64,000 bases of DNA, from the NCBI GenBank assembly GCA_024036415.1, contig JAMWET010005007.1:372001-436000 (forward strand). The letters run 5' to 3'. A program made the position numbers and the translations under genes. Positions 1 to 14,707 of this stretch are shown in pieces. This DNA is from Prochilodus magdalenae. Lineage: Eukaryota > Chordata > Actinopteri > Characiformes > Prochilodontidae. Under the pieces are notes generated by a model. It did not search any database. It worked only from the letters and a program-made list of their open reading frames with translations, and had not been told where the DNA came from. The first letter of the stretch is position 1. Every line of letters starts with the position of its first letter.

Positions 1-117
1 CCAGCAGCACTGCTGTGTCTAATCTACTTCTACACACAACACAACAAAACCACAGCAGTGTCACTGCAGTGCTGAGAATAATCCAGCACCCAAATAATGC
101 CTGCTACAGTCCGTATA
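1..117 (+). repeat. interspersed fish repeat, partial copy (same family as 21253)
   Basis: The segment with cagcagcactgctgtgtct and gtgtcactgcagtgctgaga closely parallels 21475-21580. From memory this family is very common in otophysan fishes. The copy is cut by the window edge. Confidence 0.6.
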
Positions 118-1219
118 AAGGGTCCTATTTAATATTAAATTAATATATATAGAGAATTTTGCTGGTACATCTGGGTAGAGGGTCTTGAACCTTGGTTAAA
201 GTAGAGAGGCATCTCTACATAACTTTTTAAAACCTGATTCTTTGAGCTGCACTGGCGAGTGGACAGGACTGAGTAGACTTTAATACATATATGTGGATGA
301 TGAAGCAGATATTATTAAATCATATTGAAAGCTGATGGAGTTTTGAGGCTAATGGGGAAATTTAACTTCTTTCAACTGCTTTTTCTCTCTGGCTCTGAAA
401 TTGACGAATGGGCTGAGTGGGGCCAGTAATAGGTTAGTGATTTTTCCAGCACGAGGAGGCTGGATTAAATCTCCTTCCCACCGTCCAGTATGTGTGAGAA
501 GAAGTGCTAGCGCTGCATGAGCAACGCTGCAGGGGACTACCTTTCTTACTGAATGTCTCCACTACTTAAATCAAATTAAAGCAGCACCTGCATGGCATCT
601 ACATGGCACAGTGTGCAGTGGTGGGTTACCTGAGAACTTTCTTAATTAAAGGAATAGCTAGGTACAATAGGAACAGACATGCTGGTGTGCTTTCCTGACT
701 GTGAATGACATACTGTTATGTATAGTAATTATGCACTAACATAAAAATTCTTGGTCAACTCCGCAATGTGCAAATGAACCAAACAAAGGTAATAATGAAT
801 TTGGAATGTTTCAAATTAACATTCATAACATTAGGTCACAGAATATGCCTTTAAATCTCATAGAAGCCAAGAAGCCTCACTTCTGCTTAGACTGTTTGAA
901 CATGCTTCAGGCATCTAAATGTTGAAATACGAATGTCAATGACTTATTGCCACATTAGCCTAATAGCTCCAGCACAAAACCAAAAAAGGGAAGACTGGAC
1001 ACCATACTACACTTTGGGGTAAGGGAAATATTAATAATGAATTACATTTCTCGCTAAACTATTCCTTTAAGAGCATAATGTCTTTGAGTAGTGTATGCTG
1101 AGGCTTATAGAGCTGCCAGACTGTGACCTTAGTGTGACATGCCTTGGCCCTCATCCTGGGCCTGCATGTGTGGTATTCACCTGATACTCAGTCCATCTGT
1201 AGGGGTATTTAGAATGTGA

Positions 1220-1429
1220 CCCAGACTACAAGGCTGGTCCCCTGCCAGTGGCAATAACAGTCCCAGAGACCAATCTTCCCCCTCTGGCTACACCGCTATG
1301 CCCAGTCTTGGCAGTGAGACTGGGAATAGTGATGGCTACCCTCCATATTCCTACCAGTCTAAATTTGTTGTTGACACATCATGGCATTCATGTTCAGGCT
1401 TGACAGGCATGGGCGCAATTTTTAGTTAG
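1220..1429 (+). other. unexplained 70-codon open frame without start codon
   Basis: The frame is rich in Ser, Gly, Pro and Tyr (includes GYTAMPSLGSETGNSDGYPP) in a locally GC-richer patch. There is no clear acceptor or donor, and I do not recognise the sequence. It may be a decayed exon, a retrocopy piece or chance. Confidence 0.2.
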
Positions 1430-2190
1430 GTCCCCAGAGTCTTCTACAGAATGGTAGCTTTGCATCAGCGTACTACGAGGGATCACACTGGAGTGGATTA
1501 CACTGCGGAACAAGAGTTTTGTTCCTGACTTCTGTGTATTATGTTCCAGTTGTAAAACGTAACAAAGGCCGTGATATTCATCACAAGTGATTTGTTTGTT
1601 TCTGTGACCAGAAGAGTGAAATAAAATAACATAAAACATTTCCTTTTACATGTTACCTAGCAATGTGCAAGATATTAACCCATGATCATGTCACAGTGTA
1701 TTATAATTTTTTATAACTTTGCTAGAACAGAAAAAAATCTGACAAATTTCTTAATAACCACACTTTTAAACTTTATTAAACGTCAAAACTTAACAAAATA
1801 CATTTTATAAATACAATACATTTCATTATTTTATATATTTTATTATAAAAAAAAAAATCAGCAATTACCCTTCCTTCAGTAATTTTCTTGCAGTACTTGT
1901 ACATCAGATGAGGTGCCACTGGTTTGTCTTAAAGGCATGCATAAGTATGCTTTGTAGGCCTGGCATATGCCACACTAGCATATGCTTTTACTGAGTATTT
2001 CACTCGTCTTGATAAATTGGCCACAGATGTAGCAAAGTGCGTTTGGTGGATGCAGTGACCTTCTGATGCTGTCTAAATGAACCACTATTCACCTACTCAG
2101 CTGGAACATAAACTAAAATGTTTTTTTAAACGCACCAGTATTTATACTCCTATGCACACTACTGAACAGTCCCAGACAGTTATGGAAAGA

Positions 2191-2257
2191 TTCTCGAAAG
2201 TTCTAGAAAATTCCAGACAGCTCTATAACATTCTCAAGAGTTCTAGCAGTTCCAGAA
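2191..2257 (+). promoter_or_regulatory. array of heat-shock-element pentamers
   Basis: From 2191 to 2216 the pattern TTC-nn-GAA-nn-TTC-nn-GAA-nn-TTC is perfect for five alternating units. A degraded second run follows from 2231 (TTC..AAG..TTC) to GAA at 2257. HSF trimers bind three such units. No heat-shock gene is nearby, so function is unproven. Confidence 0.4.
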
Positions 2258-3303
2258 GCTACCTGAAGTCTACTCAGTGTCAAATCTATTTGGAAAATAG
2301 ATAACCCTTCAAAACATCATTGTCCTGATCACAAAAGCAAAGTTTATGGAGACCATTGGCCATTTTCTGTACATTTTAGCTCTGAGGAATTACAAAAAGC
2401 ACACCAGGAGTAAGACAAAACAAAACATTTGTAACCTAGAGTTATTGACAGATTGTACATGATGGCTTTAAGAATTGTCCATCATTAGATTTTTACCAGG
2501 TAGCTTTTCAGTATGTTGGTTATGGTTTTGAGTATGGGCGATCACTGCACATGCTTGCTCTGCACCTGCCTAAACCAAAACAAAAGGCTCCATGTAGTCA
2601 CTATAGCATTTGTGCAGGAAACATGATTCTTATCTTTGTAATATCCCACTTTAATCACCCGTCAATCTGAAGTTTCTCTGAAATCAAGGCCTTGCTCAAT
2701 CTACGGTAGGAATTGGTTTCTAAAAGTCAGGACTGTGGCGGCTCATATTACTGCTGAAGCTTTGCCAAAGACACTGTGTACTTTGTGATGAAATCAGTTA
2801 TTCAGCCGCTTGCGCAACATGGAAACTTTTGTTATATTTTGTCTGTATTTATGGTTCTGGAATGTGACGTGAAATTAAAATAGTGCAGTGTACTTTTTCT
2901 CAGCGGAAAAGGAAAAGAGCATTGCCAAAGTTGGCCTCAGACAACACTGAGTTGACAAATAGTCAATAGTTCCTTAGCTTTGTATGTCCTATATTTGACA
3001 AATGGAGTGCGCTGAGAATCCACCAGCAAACTGTCAGATTTTGGACTGTAGCTGTAGCTGTGGAAAGCTTTCACTGTTTCTGTTTAAGCATTGCAAAAGC
3101 AGAAGACGGTGTATACTGTAAAACATGTGGTGACAGGTGCAGCGTATTTCAGCAATCTCAGTGATGATGCTGTGTATTACTAACCTGAGCAGTAACCTTT
3201 TCCATATAAATCAAAGTGTGCACTGAGGAGCACAAAGTTAGGGCTGACTGCATTCCAGGATGTTGCTTTGAATGAAACAGAGTGATTGTTCTTGCTGTTT
3301 TAG

Positions 3304-3408
3304 AGCCTGAAACCCATTGGGAAAGTGCACAGCTTTGGCAAGAGAGATCATGCCATCAAGAGGAACCCCAATGTCCCTGTGGTGGTGAGGGGATGGCTCT
3401 ACAAACAG
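3304..3408 (+). CDS. plekha7: plekha7 exon: pre-PH linker and first PH strand
   Basis: The exon has 35 codons, phase 0 at both ends, between acceptor tgctgttttag and donor cag|gtgagc. It begins [15 protein letters not shown] and ends [10 protein letters not shown], the first beta strand of the PH domain. K34 starts the phosphoinositide-binding K-Xn-K-R-K pattern that finishes in the next exon. It is the most upstream plekha7 exon I can recognise here. Confidence 0.95.
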
Positions 3409-6400
3409 GTGAGCTGAGCCATCACTGTGCCAAAACCCCAAGAATCTAGAAATATCCTTTAAATTCTTTCAAGAATCTGGTGCAGATACAGATATAACAC
3501 TAGGCGATATTTTGACTTTGATATTGAACTGATAGGAAGTATATATGAAGCATATTAAGGATATGACTTGTTGACCCGTATCCGGACCAATACCATGTAT
3601 GTGAGTAAAATTCAGGTACATTATGTGTTAATCTCCCAGTATCCAAATATGAGCTGATGACCAATGAAGACATTTGAACTTATCGGTCTTTGGATGGTGG
3701 GTAAAACATGCAAAACGAAGAACAGGCTAATGGAGTCGAATAGTCTAATGGTCAACTTCCAGTTCCAGACTTCCGTTAGTCTTTTAAAATTTCAGAGTCT
3801 GTGTAGATGCATTTTTGTGCGCCATGCACACAAGGTACAACAACACTGTGAGCCCTGATTTCAGAGTCAGCTATCAGGCTCTCGTATATGAAGTTAATTG
3901 TATATGACAGGTGCCTATAGAGATTTTAGATCAATTCGTAATTTATACATGCATTCATTGGTTAATGCGTGTATTTATTAATTAATTAATTTATTTAAAT
4001 GTTTTAAAAGGTTTTAATATTTTTATTAAAACTTCTAGAATATGTCTCTTTAAATGAAGAGGAGCATGGAAGGTGATGTAAGGCGAAGAAGTACCCTAAA
4101 GGAACAGATTTCTAAACACTGTTTTATTGTATTTACATGGCATATACAACTCAAAGGCTCACTGATAGTTTTAGATTGCAAATAAAATGACTATATTTGC
4201 ACTGGAGACATTGTGGTGCCTGGTTCCTGTCACCACCCTGTGAAGAAGTATGTGCCTGGAATGACTTTGCTTACATCCGGAAGATTGAATTATGCAGACC
4301 TTTGAAATGGAACAAAGCCATAGTCTTTATAGAGGCTACGAGCCATAGAACGTGTTGTGGATGACACGTTAGGTAAAACAGGGTTAAACAAAGGTCAGGG
4401 CGAACAGGCTGAATGATGAATTAGACCTGGTGCTCTTACTATGTAGACTCTTCCATATGGACTCAATTGCTGTAACCCCTTAAACTCTAGGCTATTGAGT
4501 CACGTACTAATGCTAACGCTTCTTATTTAGTAACTGCGAGTAACAAATTATCCAGTGTTTACTATAAAACTAATATGTAAGTCATGCAGTTATGAGAGTG
4601 GGAAATTGAAGTGTAAACCCACATGCAGCTCTCTGAGATTATAAAAGGTTGAAGACCTTTCTCATCTGGGCTTATTGACAGATGAAGAATGAATGAAGTC
4701 ATTTAAGTTGTTGTGGAAAGTAATTATCTCTAACATTGCGCAGAACTGTGAAAGGTTTGTGCGTGTGTCTCTGCGTGCCGCCTCTCTGAGACAGCAGGCC
4801 ATGGCCACAGTAATGACTGTATAAACATCTACTATAGCAATACAATCCGTCCCCTAATGAAAGTCTAATGAAGAGGCAAATCTCAGTCAGAGTTCTGAAG
4901 CCCAGCAAAACCCCCACACGGGCCAAACACGGGAAATGAACTCAAATGATCCGGACTGCGGAGGGAAGCGTTTGCCCTCAATTCAATTACAGAGGCCGCT
5001 AATGATATACATGGAGCTTGCTTATTTTATTTATTTATTTTTGTCTGTGCCTGCTTTTCTCCTGTAAGCCGCAATTCCCCGGCTAATGGAACGTAATTAA
5101 AACGTGGCTCAGTCAAAAGAGGGCTGAACGGATGTTGTGCTTTCGCCCACAGGACAGCTCGGGGATGAGGCTGTGGAAGCGCAAGTGGTTTGTGTTGTCG
5201 GATTACTGCCTCTTTTATTACAAAGGTGAGTCACCATGCCCTCCTGGCTGCGCAGAAAGATTAATTACAATTAGGTGAAGGAATACAAAGGCGCCTGGGC
5301 TCTTGTTTGGGGAACATGGTTTCTTTTGCGTTTTCAGAATATGAAACTGTGTGTCCATATGATAGTGATACACTGAACCAGTATATGGAATCAGTATGGG
5401 AGGCAAACCCCGTGTTAAGATAGAAGCATGAAAAGCTGAAGTGTTGAAAGTGTTGTTAAATCTGCTCTTTTGGAGGTATTCCCTGCTGTTGTTATTTGAT
5501 ACAGCACTGAGTGTAAGTTAGTGACATAAAAGGTCCATAAGTGTTTGGACAGAGCTGTTGCATCTTTACACCACAACAGATTTGAAATGAAGCCATCCAG
5601 ATGTTAAAGTGTAGACATTCAGCCAATTTTTCATTGGCTCAAAAAATCATTTGAAATTTTTGGATGAGAGTCCTTTGCTGTCTGAAGACTGCCAATCATG
5701 GAAATCACCAGTTGCTGAGATTCCTCACTTGAGATGCTTTTCCAGCCGCCTTCATTGGTCTTTCTGCCTCAGTTTCAATTGCTTTGCCTTAATTCATAAT
5801 GTTAACAGACTACACACAAGCCTTGACAGGTAAACAAACAATCTTTGTTTGTATTTACTGTGTCCAACCTGGATTACAACTTACTTTCAATTTTTTTTAA
5901 AAACCTGCAAGTTTTCCTCTTTTAGAACCAGATAATTTTAAAAATGCTTAATCATCAGGTTCATGTATGAATGCAATGCTAAAATATTCTGAAGATAAAT
6001 GTTTGTGCACTGGTTCATAAGGAGATTGTTGACCAGATAAATTCTTGCTTGTTAAAACAGCTTACTTAATGTGACGTTACTGTGAAAAATTTAATGTCTT
6101 AATGGAGTACATGTATTAGATCATTACTCAGTTCAGATATCAGAACTGGTATTAGGAGAAGTAGGATTGGTGCATTATTGTCAGGAACAAATTATATTTT
6201 CATTTGTGTGGGGTGTAATACAGTTGTTCATGTTGATTTACCCAAATGAGACATGATAGGGCCCAACTTATAAACAATCTAATGTTGGTATTCTGTTGAA
6301 CTCTGTATCTTCTTAATGCTCTGATTAGGAGGTTGGCACCATGTGGAGAGCATCTCCTCTAACAACTCTCCCACCGGCACAGGCCAATTATAGTTCAATC

Positions 6401-9400
6401 CAATTAGTTTTCTGTCTATCTTTCTCTCTCGACTTCTTTTTTGCCTGAGGCCTGGTGTGCACTTTAAAACGAGGAGTAGAATCTTATAGAGTATGCAGCT
6501 ATTGTGAGATACAGTAGCTTGGGAACTTATTTTCAGCTTCATTGGTGCTACATTTGTGTTCTGCTCTACTACAGACAGTCGAGAAGAGACAGTACTGGGG
6601 AGCATTCCCCTGCCCAGCTATGTCATTGCACCAGTGGAGCCAGAAGACCACATCAGTCGCAAGTACGCTTTCAAGGTAATCACATTCAGCCCAGGCCCTT
6701 TTCTCTAAATAGGCTCTTTTAGGCTGGTTTTCAAAGGTGCTCTTAACCAGACTGACCTGACAGTGGTTGACTTGTTTGCACTATCCTGACCATTGACCAC
6801 ACTCCAGCCACATTCCAATTATTCCTGGAACAAGGTAATGCTAAGAAGCAAGTTATTGCTGGCATAACAAAACTTTGGATATTCAATATAGCATGTTTAT
6901 AGCAGAATGATAGGCCTGTCACGATTACCACATAGTCGGCTTAAAATAGGCGTTTTGTTGATTTTGCTGAAGTGAAAATAAGTTATCAGGTTCTCCACTG
7001 GAAACAATCTTAAATGTACCTTTTTCATGCTCATTTTAGTGCATCATTTCTGTTTACGACTGAGTTCAAAGCAACATTATGTAATGATTTGCCCTTACTA
7101 ATAACTAAAAATGTTGATAGTACACTCATACACTTATATAATAGGAAGAATGGCATCTCTGTCATTTCCACTCCAGGCCCAAACTGCCTGCTATAGTGTC
7201 TTAGGTGAAGTAGACATAAGACCTCTTGCATGAACTGGGTAACGCTTTACGAAACTACGTCACACACCAACAACTATCTTCTTCAGAGAGATATGAAAAG
7301 AAAAAGTCTCACACCAAATAAACACTGAAAGTTTGCATCCAGCTGTAATAAAATCCTGTAATATTACTCCGCCTTTTAAGTCGACATGGTTCTTTCTCTT
7401 CTGATGTTGTTTTTGCTGGTGTTGTGCACCAGTATTATGAATTCCAGAATTTGACTTCATGCCACGCAGGTATATGGACATTCATGTTTGTGATTTAATT
7501 TATTAAGACATGAAATACCAAAATCAGCTTCCATATACGTGAATTGTGATTCCTTCAGTTGGTCAGTAAATACACACGTACATCTGTCCATAATGTGCAT
7601 GCACACTCTGCGACTGTAGGGGGAATTCAAGAGCAAAAGTACCAATCCTTGCATAATGCTGCTTAACAGTATAAAACGTGCCATGTGAAGGCGTATTCTC
7701 TGTAGAGGAGTGCACTTTCGCATCAACACCACTATAGATCAAATGTAAACTGGGTGCATTTTTTTCTATTGGATTGAGCCATATATATTACATTAAAGAA
7801 ATCAGAATACATAGATCTATCAGACGTCATTTTGGACCATTTCATATCTCATCAAAACTGGTTTTGATGAGATATAGTGTAGTGAATGTAGTGTCCTGAA
7901 TCATGTCTAAATTATCATCAGTGTTTAAAACCTGTGCTTTGACTATAGTCCTCCCTGTCCAAAGAAAAGCAAAAATCACCAAAATGGAAGCTTTACAGAA
8001 GAGGACAAAAACCTGATTTAGGTTTACGTTCAGTGAGCCTAGAGTTTTATCCAAGCCTTTTGGGGTTGTTTCTGTTGGTCTATCCATCAGGAATGATGCA
8101 TTAAGGTAAAAATAGGCCCAAATGGAGATACATGTTTTTCATTGGACAGTTGTGATATATTGTGCTTGTGTAGATTAACTGAATTAAGGCAACATAATTA
8201 AAAATGCAATGAGTTTAAAGTAATAAAGTGATTAATGAATATTGTACTATGTTCTGTATGTTAGTAAACAAGTGCCTCTGCTCCAGCTGCATGGTGTTCT
8301 GCTGCGTGTTTGTATGTCTATGTGGATAATGCAGTCAGTGCCCTGTGTGTGTATGCCTCCTATGAACTCCTGTGTTTGTGTGTTCGGTGAGCTATGATTG
8401 CTCTGCATGGAAGTCCACCTATACATTACTGTGTGTTAACCGTCAAGTGTGGGCAAAGCCAGTATAAAGCCAGCTTCATCTTACCTTATTAAATCTGCAT
8501 TAAGTCAAAATCATTCTGAACAGTAAACCCTAAAGAAGATGATTAGGTATTACCCAAAGACCTGTGCATTTATCAGTGGCAATTTATCTTTCACTTCTCA
8601 ATTAGACCGTTAGGTGTCTCTGCCTCAAGTTTGCAGTTTCAAAGCACAAGCATTGAGGATTCATTTCTAAAAATTGGATTTGGTACAGGAACGCAGATTG
8701 AGGGCATATTCAAAACATGTTTGTGTGATTGGGCTTTAATTGTTGGTCTGTAATTTCTCAGTTTTTCAACTATCTGCTCCTTCAGAGAGCCTGGAATTGC
8801 TCCACTCAGCATCAGTCATGTGCTGTTGCCATCTCTCAGCGTGGTAGCAGGAATTCATGCTGATTCTCCACTTCCCGCATTCCTTTACTCAGGACTTTTC
8901 CTCACTTTTCTCCCATTTCCCACCCCACCCGTGGGAGCATCATTATCCCAGCACTCTGGGAATGGCATGTTGGAGCCAGAACTTTCAATGCATGGAAAAA
9001 AAGTACTTTATTGAATTTACTTGGTGCAAATTTGTAGATCATTTTCATTTGAATCAAATATACAATGTATTATCATTAACAATGACTCTCTAAAGAAGTC
9101 AGCTGGAAGACAAAAGCAGCTCTTTGCTTAGAATAGGAAATTCCTCAAGGCAAAAAAGATGATATTTAAAGTGTGGCTTCCGGGAGTCTAATCAGTCTTT
9201 ACCTGCATCTCCTCATTTCCCAGCACGGTATACCATACCTGTTATCGAAGGAGTTGGCAAAAGGTGTGCTAGCCACTGAACAGCTGAGTCATTGTGCTAT
9301 GTACTCTACAGTATTTATTCTGTCAGAGGAGAGCACCTCGTCTGAAGAACAATACTGCAGGAATGTTTGATGCCATTCCCCCAGGGCTCTCACATCCATC

Positions 9401-12400
9401 TCCTTCATTTCCTTTGTAGGCTAGCGCTATTGTGGCCTATGGGTTAGCGTTACACTGTTCTACCCCCCATTAAACAGCTCATATTTCCCTGTGTTTGGAA
9501 TTTGTGTGACAGTTGTGCCAGTAGGCGGATTAATTATACATCCAGTGTATCACTGATGTCCTTTCCTTTCCCTGGCTTGTTTTGTAGAGGAGCTAGGAAA
9601 TCTCTGCTACAATCAATAAAGTATACTATGCTGTATAATTCAGTAAAATAGACTCCAGAAGGAACGGTTAAGAATCGTCTATATTTCTGAATAAATGTGA
9701 CCTTAAACATAATAAGACAAAGGAAAATGATCCAATAATACATATCTGTTGCAGAAGTATGTGATGTGCTGGGATTAGCAGAAGTTGAAGAAATTAGAGT
9801 CAGGTGTTTTCAGTAAATGGAATAAGAGAAAAGGGCTCTATTAAAGTTGGATCTTCATAACACGTTTGTGGAAGAGTATAATGATGATGGCAAATGGAAT
9901 TTTGCAGTCGTTGAAAAGGTGGTAAAAAACTAAAGAGATAAAAATACTCGATCATTTCCCTGAATGAACAAGTGACCAAGTCTAATATTTTGCTCTGATG
10001 TATTTAACAGGGATCTCTTTATCTGCTAGGTATATTTATGCCGAAACACTTTTCTAAATGCGTTTACAAACTTTCAAGCACCTAGCTAATATGGCTTAGT
10101 GTGTCTGTAGATCCATGCAGAAGGCTGCTGATGAACAGGTAGAAGCCTTATGTTGTTATTGCCCTTTATTTGAAGTGGGAAAGACTCACTGCGAGACTGA
10201 ATATGCTATTATGTTGGTGCATTATTTTGGTCAGTGGAAAGTTAGACAGCTCACTAGGATCATGGTTTTACATAGATGTCGTTAGTATGTTCATTTATTC
10301 ATTAGAACTTTATAGTCTAGTCTGGTCAGAAAGAACAAAAGGAAAATGCTGATGTGTATTTTTTCCCAATCTCATCCCCTTCTCTGGCATTGTGCTATGT
10401 TGTCCTAGTGCTGTGTCTGTGCACCTTATAAGCTTTGCTGCCTGTAGCTCTAACTGTATGAAGGCCCGTCTTACACTGTTTCATATACCTATATTAACCC
10501 TTCTAAAGCTCATGACCGTGTTATGGAACGTCAAGGTTTACCAAAGTTCTTGGTTCTATTGGGCACTCACCTTGTCTCTCTCATTCCCATTGGCGGATTG
10601 GCTCCCGTTGCGGCCCGGTGCATTATGGGATCTGAGCCGGGGCACGTGCGGTGGAGGGCCATCTCCTGACTCTTGCATGAATAGGTATTTTATTTCTATC
10701 CATTCTGATTAGAGAGCCACATCTCACACCGCCATCCCTGTGTTTGGTATTTTCCTGAACCCGATCAAAGAAATGCACATTTCTAATGCGCATTGACATT
10801 CTCAAGGTTGCATGCTGATCTGGCTGTTTTGTTTTTTTTCTCGGGAGAGGGCAATGCCAGCTCAGTGCTCTTGCTTTTGTCTCCATTTCATCAGTTTACA
10901 TTACAGTTGATTTTCCCTGATCAAATACATAGATGACTAGTAGATTAAAATATCTGATATTTAACCCTTAGAAGTCTATGTAATTAAATTATGTTACATT
11001 TCAAGAAATATCAACGATAAAAACATGATGATATTTTGGTTAAAGGTTTAAAGTCTAAAGAACTTAAAGAATTCTTTAACAGAATTTTCTAACTTATACA
11101 CAGTTTCATCATGTTTTTTCCATTGTTGACTGCTGAGACTTATAGTTTGAATGAAGCTGTTATGACCGTAAGTGCATGGAGCTGGTATTGCTCTTACCTG
11201 TAGAAGTATTGTAATGTTCAAAGCTTCAGTCTTGCTGAACAGGGCCTTTGTTTCACCAGTGTCATTTTCATTATCCTTACAAAATACATCATGATATGCT
11301 TTTCTGAATATTCCATGCGCTGTCAAAAATGCTCAGAATTTAAGGCAACCAGATTACTTACATACTAATGAAGTTAGAACAGGTAACATGCGCATCTGTC
11401 CTAAAAATAACCCCTTAAACTAATTATAAAGAGCTTGTAATAATCAACATAGTGAACTGTATAGTAACTGTATAATAACATGTAGCTGACTGGATAGATC
11501 TTATTTATATCTGTTAATATTTTTTCTAATTCCCTAATTTTTCTTCTGAACTGGTACTTTGTGAACATTGTCCTGGAAAAATGTATATAAAAACAACTGT
11601 ACATTACATCTTCTTTTTTAACTTGTTTGCAAATCTCTGAGAAAAGAAATGATTCTAGGCCTACGTCTGATGACGATTAACCAGGTTTCTGATGGTATAA
11701 TATCCCCCAGATAAGGTAAAAATTAGGACTGTACCCGACTCAGAATTTTGTCAGTCGAATCGGATTCACCTGTCCTGGTCGATGATTCGACTATTCGTTA
11801 ACGATTTTTTCTCCATGTACATTATCTAGTAATCAGTAAATCAATCTGCATACGTTGCATACAATCTGCTGATGTCCTCCTCATTAAGAAAGTCAGCAGA
11901 GTCACAGAAACGTATTTCTGAACTAAAAGAGACATGGCGTATGATCGATCTGAACTGGAGCCTTTAATCACAGAATATTGCGTCGGGCAGAAGCAGGTAT
12001 TCATGCTAAACATTAGCGCTTACAGCTTATAGTCTTTTAATTTCACTTTTAACAGCTTTTTCAGTAGGAGGACCCTTCGTCTCTCATCTCTAATATATAA
12101 TGAACTGCTAAATAAAACCAAATTAGTCCATATTTAAATTATTATTAGGGTATTATTACCCGCGCGGTAATAATTATCTCTTGTTATCCGCAGGCATATT
12201 AAGTGACTGTACTTATCTTTAAATAAAAATAATCATAACTGTAGACGAGTAAATAAACATATCTGTAATTTAGGTTCTAAAATGATGGAATTATAATGAA
12301 ACAAACGTCTTCGGTCCGTTTTTCCTTTACCATTACATCTAAAACAAAAGTCAGCTCACTCGTTTGGAGCAGTGTTGGATGTCTGACTGAATGACGAGCA

Positions 12401-14661
12401 GAATTCCGTTTCATTTGTTCAGATTCTCTTCCTCAAAATCTTTCTCTGAGACATCGATCCCCCCGTGTGTCTCAGCTTCAACGCTTTAGCTTCCTTCAGC
12501 TTCAACTTTTTAGCAAGCGTGCGTCATAGTCCAGCTAGAACTTACATATATATTTATTATTCCCCTTAAATAACAATTAAAATGTCTTTTTACATTCTTA
12601 AAGTTCTTGTGAATTTTATTAAGCTTTAGTCTGTTTAACGAGAGAAACAAAGGTCACTGTTGTCAGTTGACTTGAAGGTTCTGAGTGGACTTAAAGGTTC
12701 TCCGACTGATGATTCGACTCGTCGACTTCTAGAGGGCAGCCCTAGTAAAAATTATTTTAGCACTGGCTTAACATTAATAAAATGGATTCACTATTGATTA
12801 TTAAACCAAGAAAGTACAACAGTAGGATTCGCACACACATTAGCATAGCTAACCTAATAAACATGTTGGTGAAAGACTGTTTAATGATGATATTGAGAAC
12901 TACTGATAGATTTCATAGATTTCTGTTGGCAATTAAGTTGGACAATTTAAACATCAGAAAACATGTTGCCTGTAACTGTAAAATGCAAGCAATGAGTCAT
13001 ATCAGTCTTATAATATGTTACACTAGAAAGTATAGACCATGTTCAAATCAGTGACAGTGACAAAGACTATTACTATTATTAGTAGCAAAATAAAATAAAA
13101 TATAATAATAATAATAATAGGCTGAGAAGATTGCAGTACAAGTAGTTCTGACTACTTACTTATTTTAACAAGAACCTATTTTACAAAATTACAGTGAGTT
13201 TATTACATTAATTAAAATCTTCTCTGAAAACCTGGGTCACAGGATGAGATTGTGATGGTAGTATGGTGTACACAGCTCCCACATAAAATCCTACATTAAT
13301 CCTACATGATGATATTGTTAAAGAAAAACACTTTGGTATGTTTCGGACATCCTCAGACCACAGACATAACAGCTTTGACCCTTTGAGAAATACGTTGTCA
13401 TGTTTCAGGCTCTTGTGCAGCTGTGCACCAGATGAAACGACCTTCGGCCCAAGACATAAATCATGCTCAGAAAGTTGGCCACAGGCGTAAGTTTGCATTA
13501 ATGTAGATTACCCGAGGAAGAGGACTGTAAGGGGCCTTCGTGAAACATATTTTGTAATGAAGTATTGTGATGGGTTTTTTGTCACATTGACCACCCTCTA
13601 CATCTTCTCCCATCAGTGTTTGTAGATGCAGAAGCCTCTGCTCTGCATGGTTTTGTGTTTTCCTCGGGGCGACAGGCCTCACTCAACTTGTCTGCCATAT
13701 ATCTAAAGGCTTTCCTGAGCAGAAGGGGTGCCAGTGCATGTGATTCTCCAAATCATGTAATATATGGTAATAGCTTTACACACTATCCTGGACTAAAGTC
13801 TGATACCTGCAGTGCAGAACACTGGGTTCGGTTTCAGGTTCACGTCACAGAAACTGACCTACATCTGTGGATTTAGCTTTATCCTTTCTACTTTCTGCAG
13901 GTCTTTTTAATTGCATTTTTAAGATAGCAGCAAAACTGAACTTTCCAACCAGACAATTCCCTGGGCATATGAGAATATCATTATTGTGGGTGTAAAATAT
14001 GCAGACTGTTTCTTTTGGCTCCTTCATAGCCTAAGGACAGTGAAAGTATGTTTTAGTTAGAGAAAGCTTTGACTTCAGATGTGGATGCGGTTTTCTCCCT
14101 CTTAATTCTTGACCATCTTCATTTTCAGAAAGAAAATTGTTCTTGGAGCCTGTTGTAACATTGCATTGCCCAGTCCTGGTATTCATAGAGAGCCTTCCTC
14201 TGAATCATTATCTGAAGATCACAGTTCAGCCCAAAGACTAGATGTCTAATCTGAAGTTATTAAATGAATACTCTAGGATTTTTCATCTTAACCTTTCTCC
14301 GGCATGTCAGAATTGTATGGCTGCTTACCAAAGACATTAGTTTCGATGTGTTTCCTACTACTTAGAAAACTCAATAAGAAACTTCAAGAGAAACCAGTGG
14401 GCAGATGCTTAGGCAACAGTAAGTTAACTGTTCTTTTGTCTAAGAAAATGATTGTCCTTGGTAATAAACCGCATACCACTGATACAGTATGTACGAGATA
14501 AGTGCTAGATTATTGCCTTAAAGGATTTAGAATCAGAATGGTCAGAAAAGGTTAGAAGAGCGTGCATTGTTGATTGTCTTTTGCTACTGTAATCAATACC
14601 TTTGGAGTGTATACTGTAACTACTGCTTACTACTTAATGATCAAACAGTAACAAATGCTTT

Positions 14662-14707
<46 letters not shown>

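Larger units (their letters stand above)
118..3303. other. intron upstream of the first visible plekha7 exon
   Basis: No exon of plekha7 (WW domains or the following linker) could be found here. It contains an open 70-codon stretch at 1220-1429, a heat-shock-element-like array near 2191 and AT-rich sequence at 1750-1860. Nothing else is recognisable. Confidence 0.5.
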
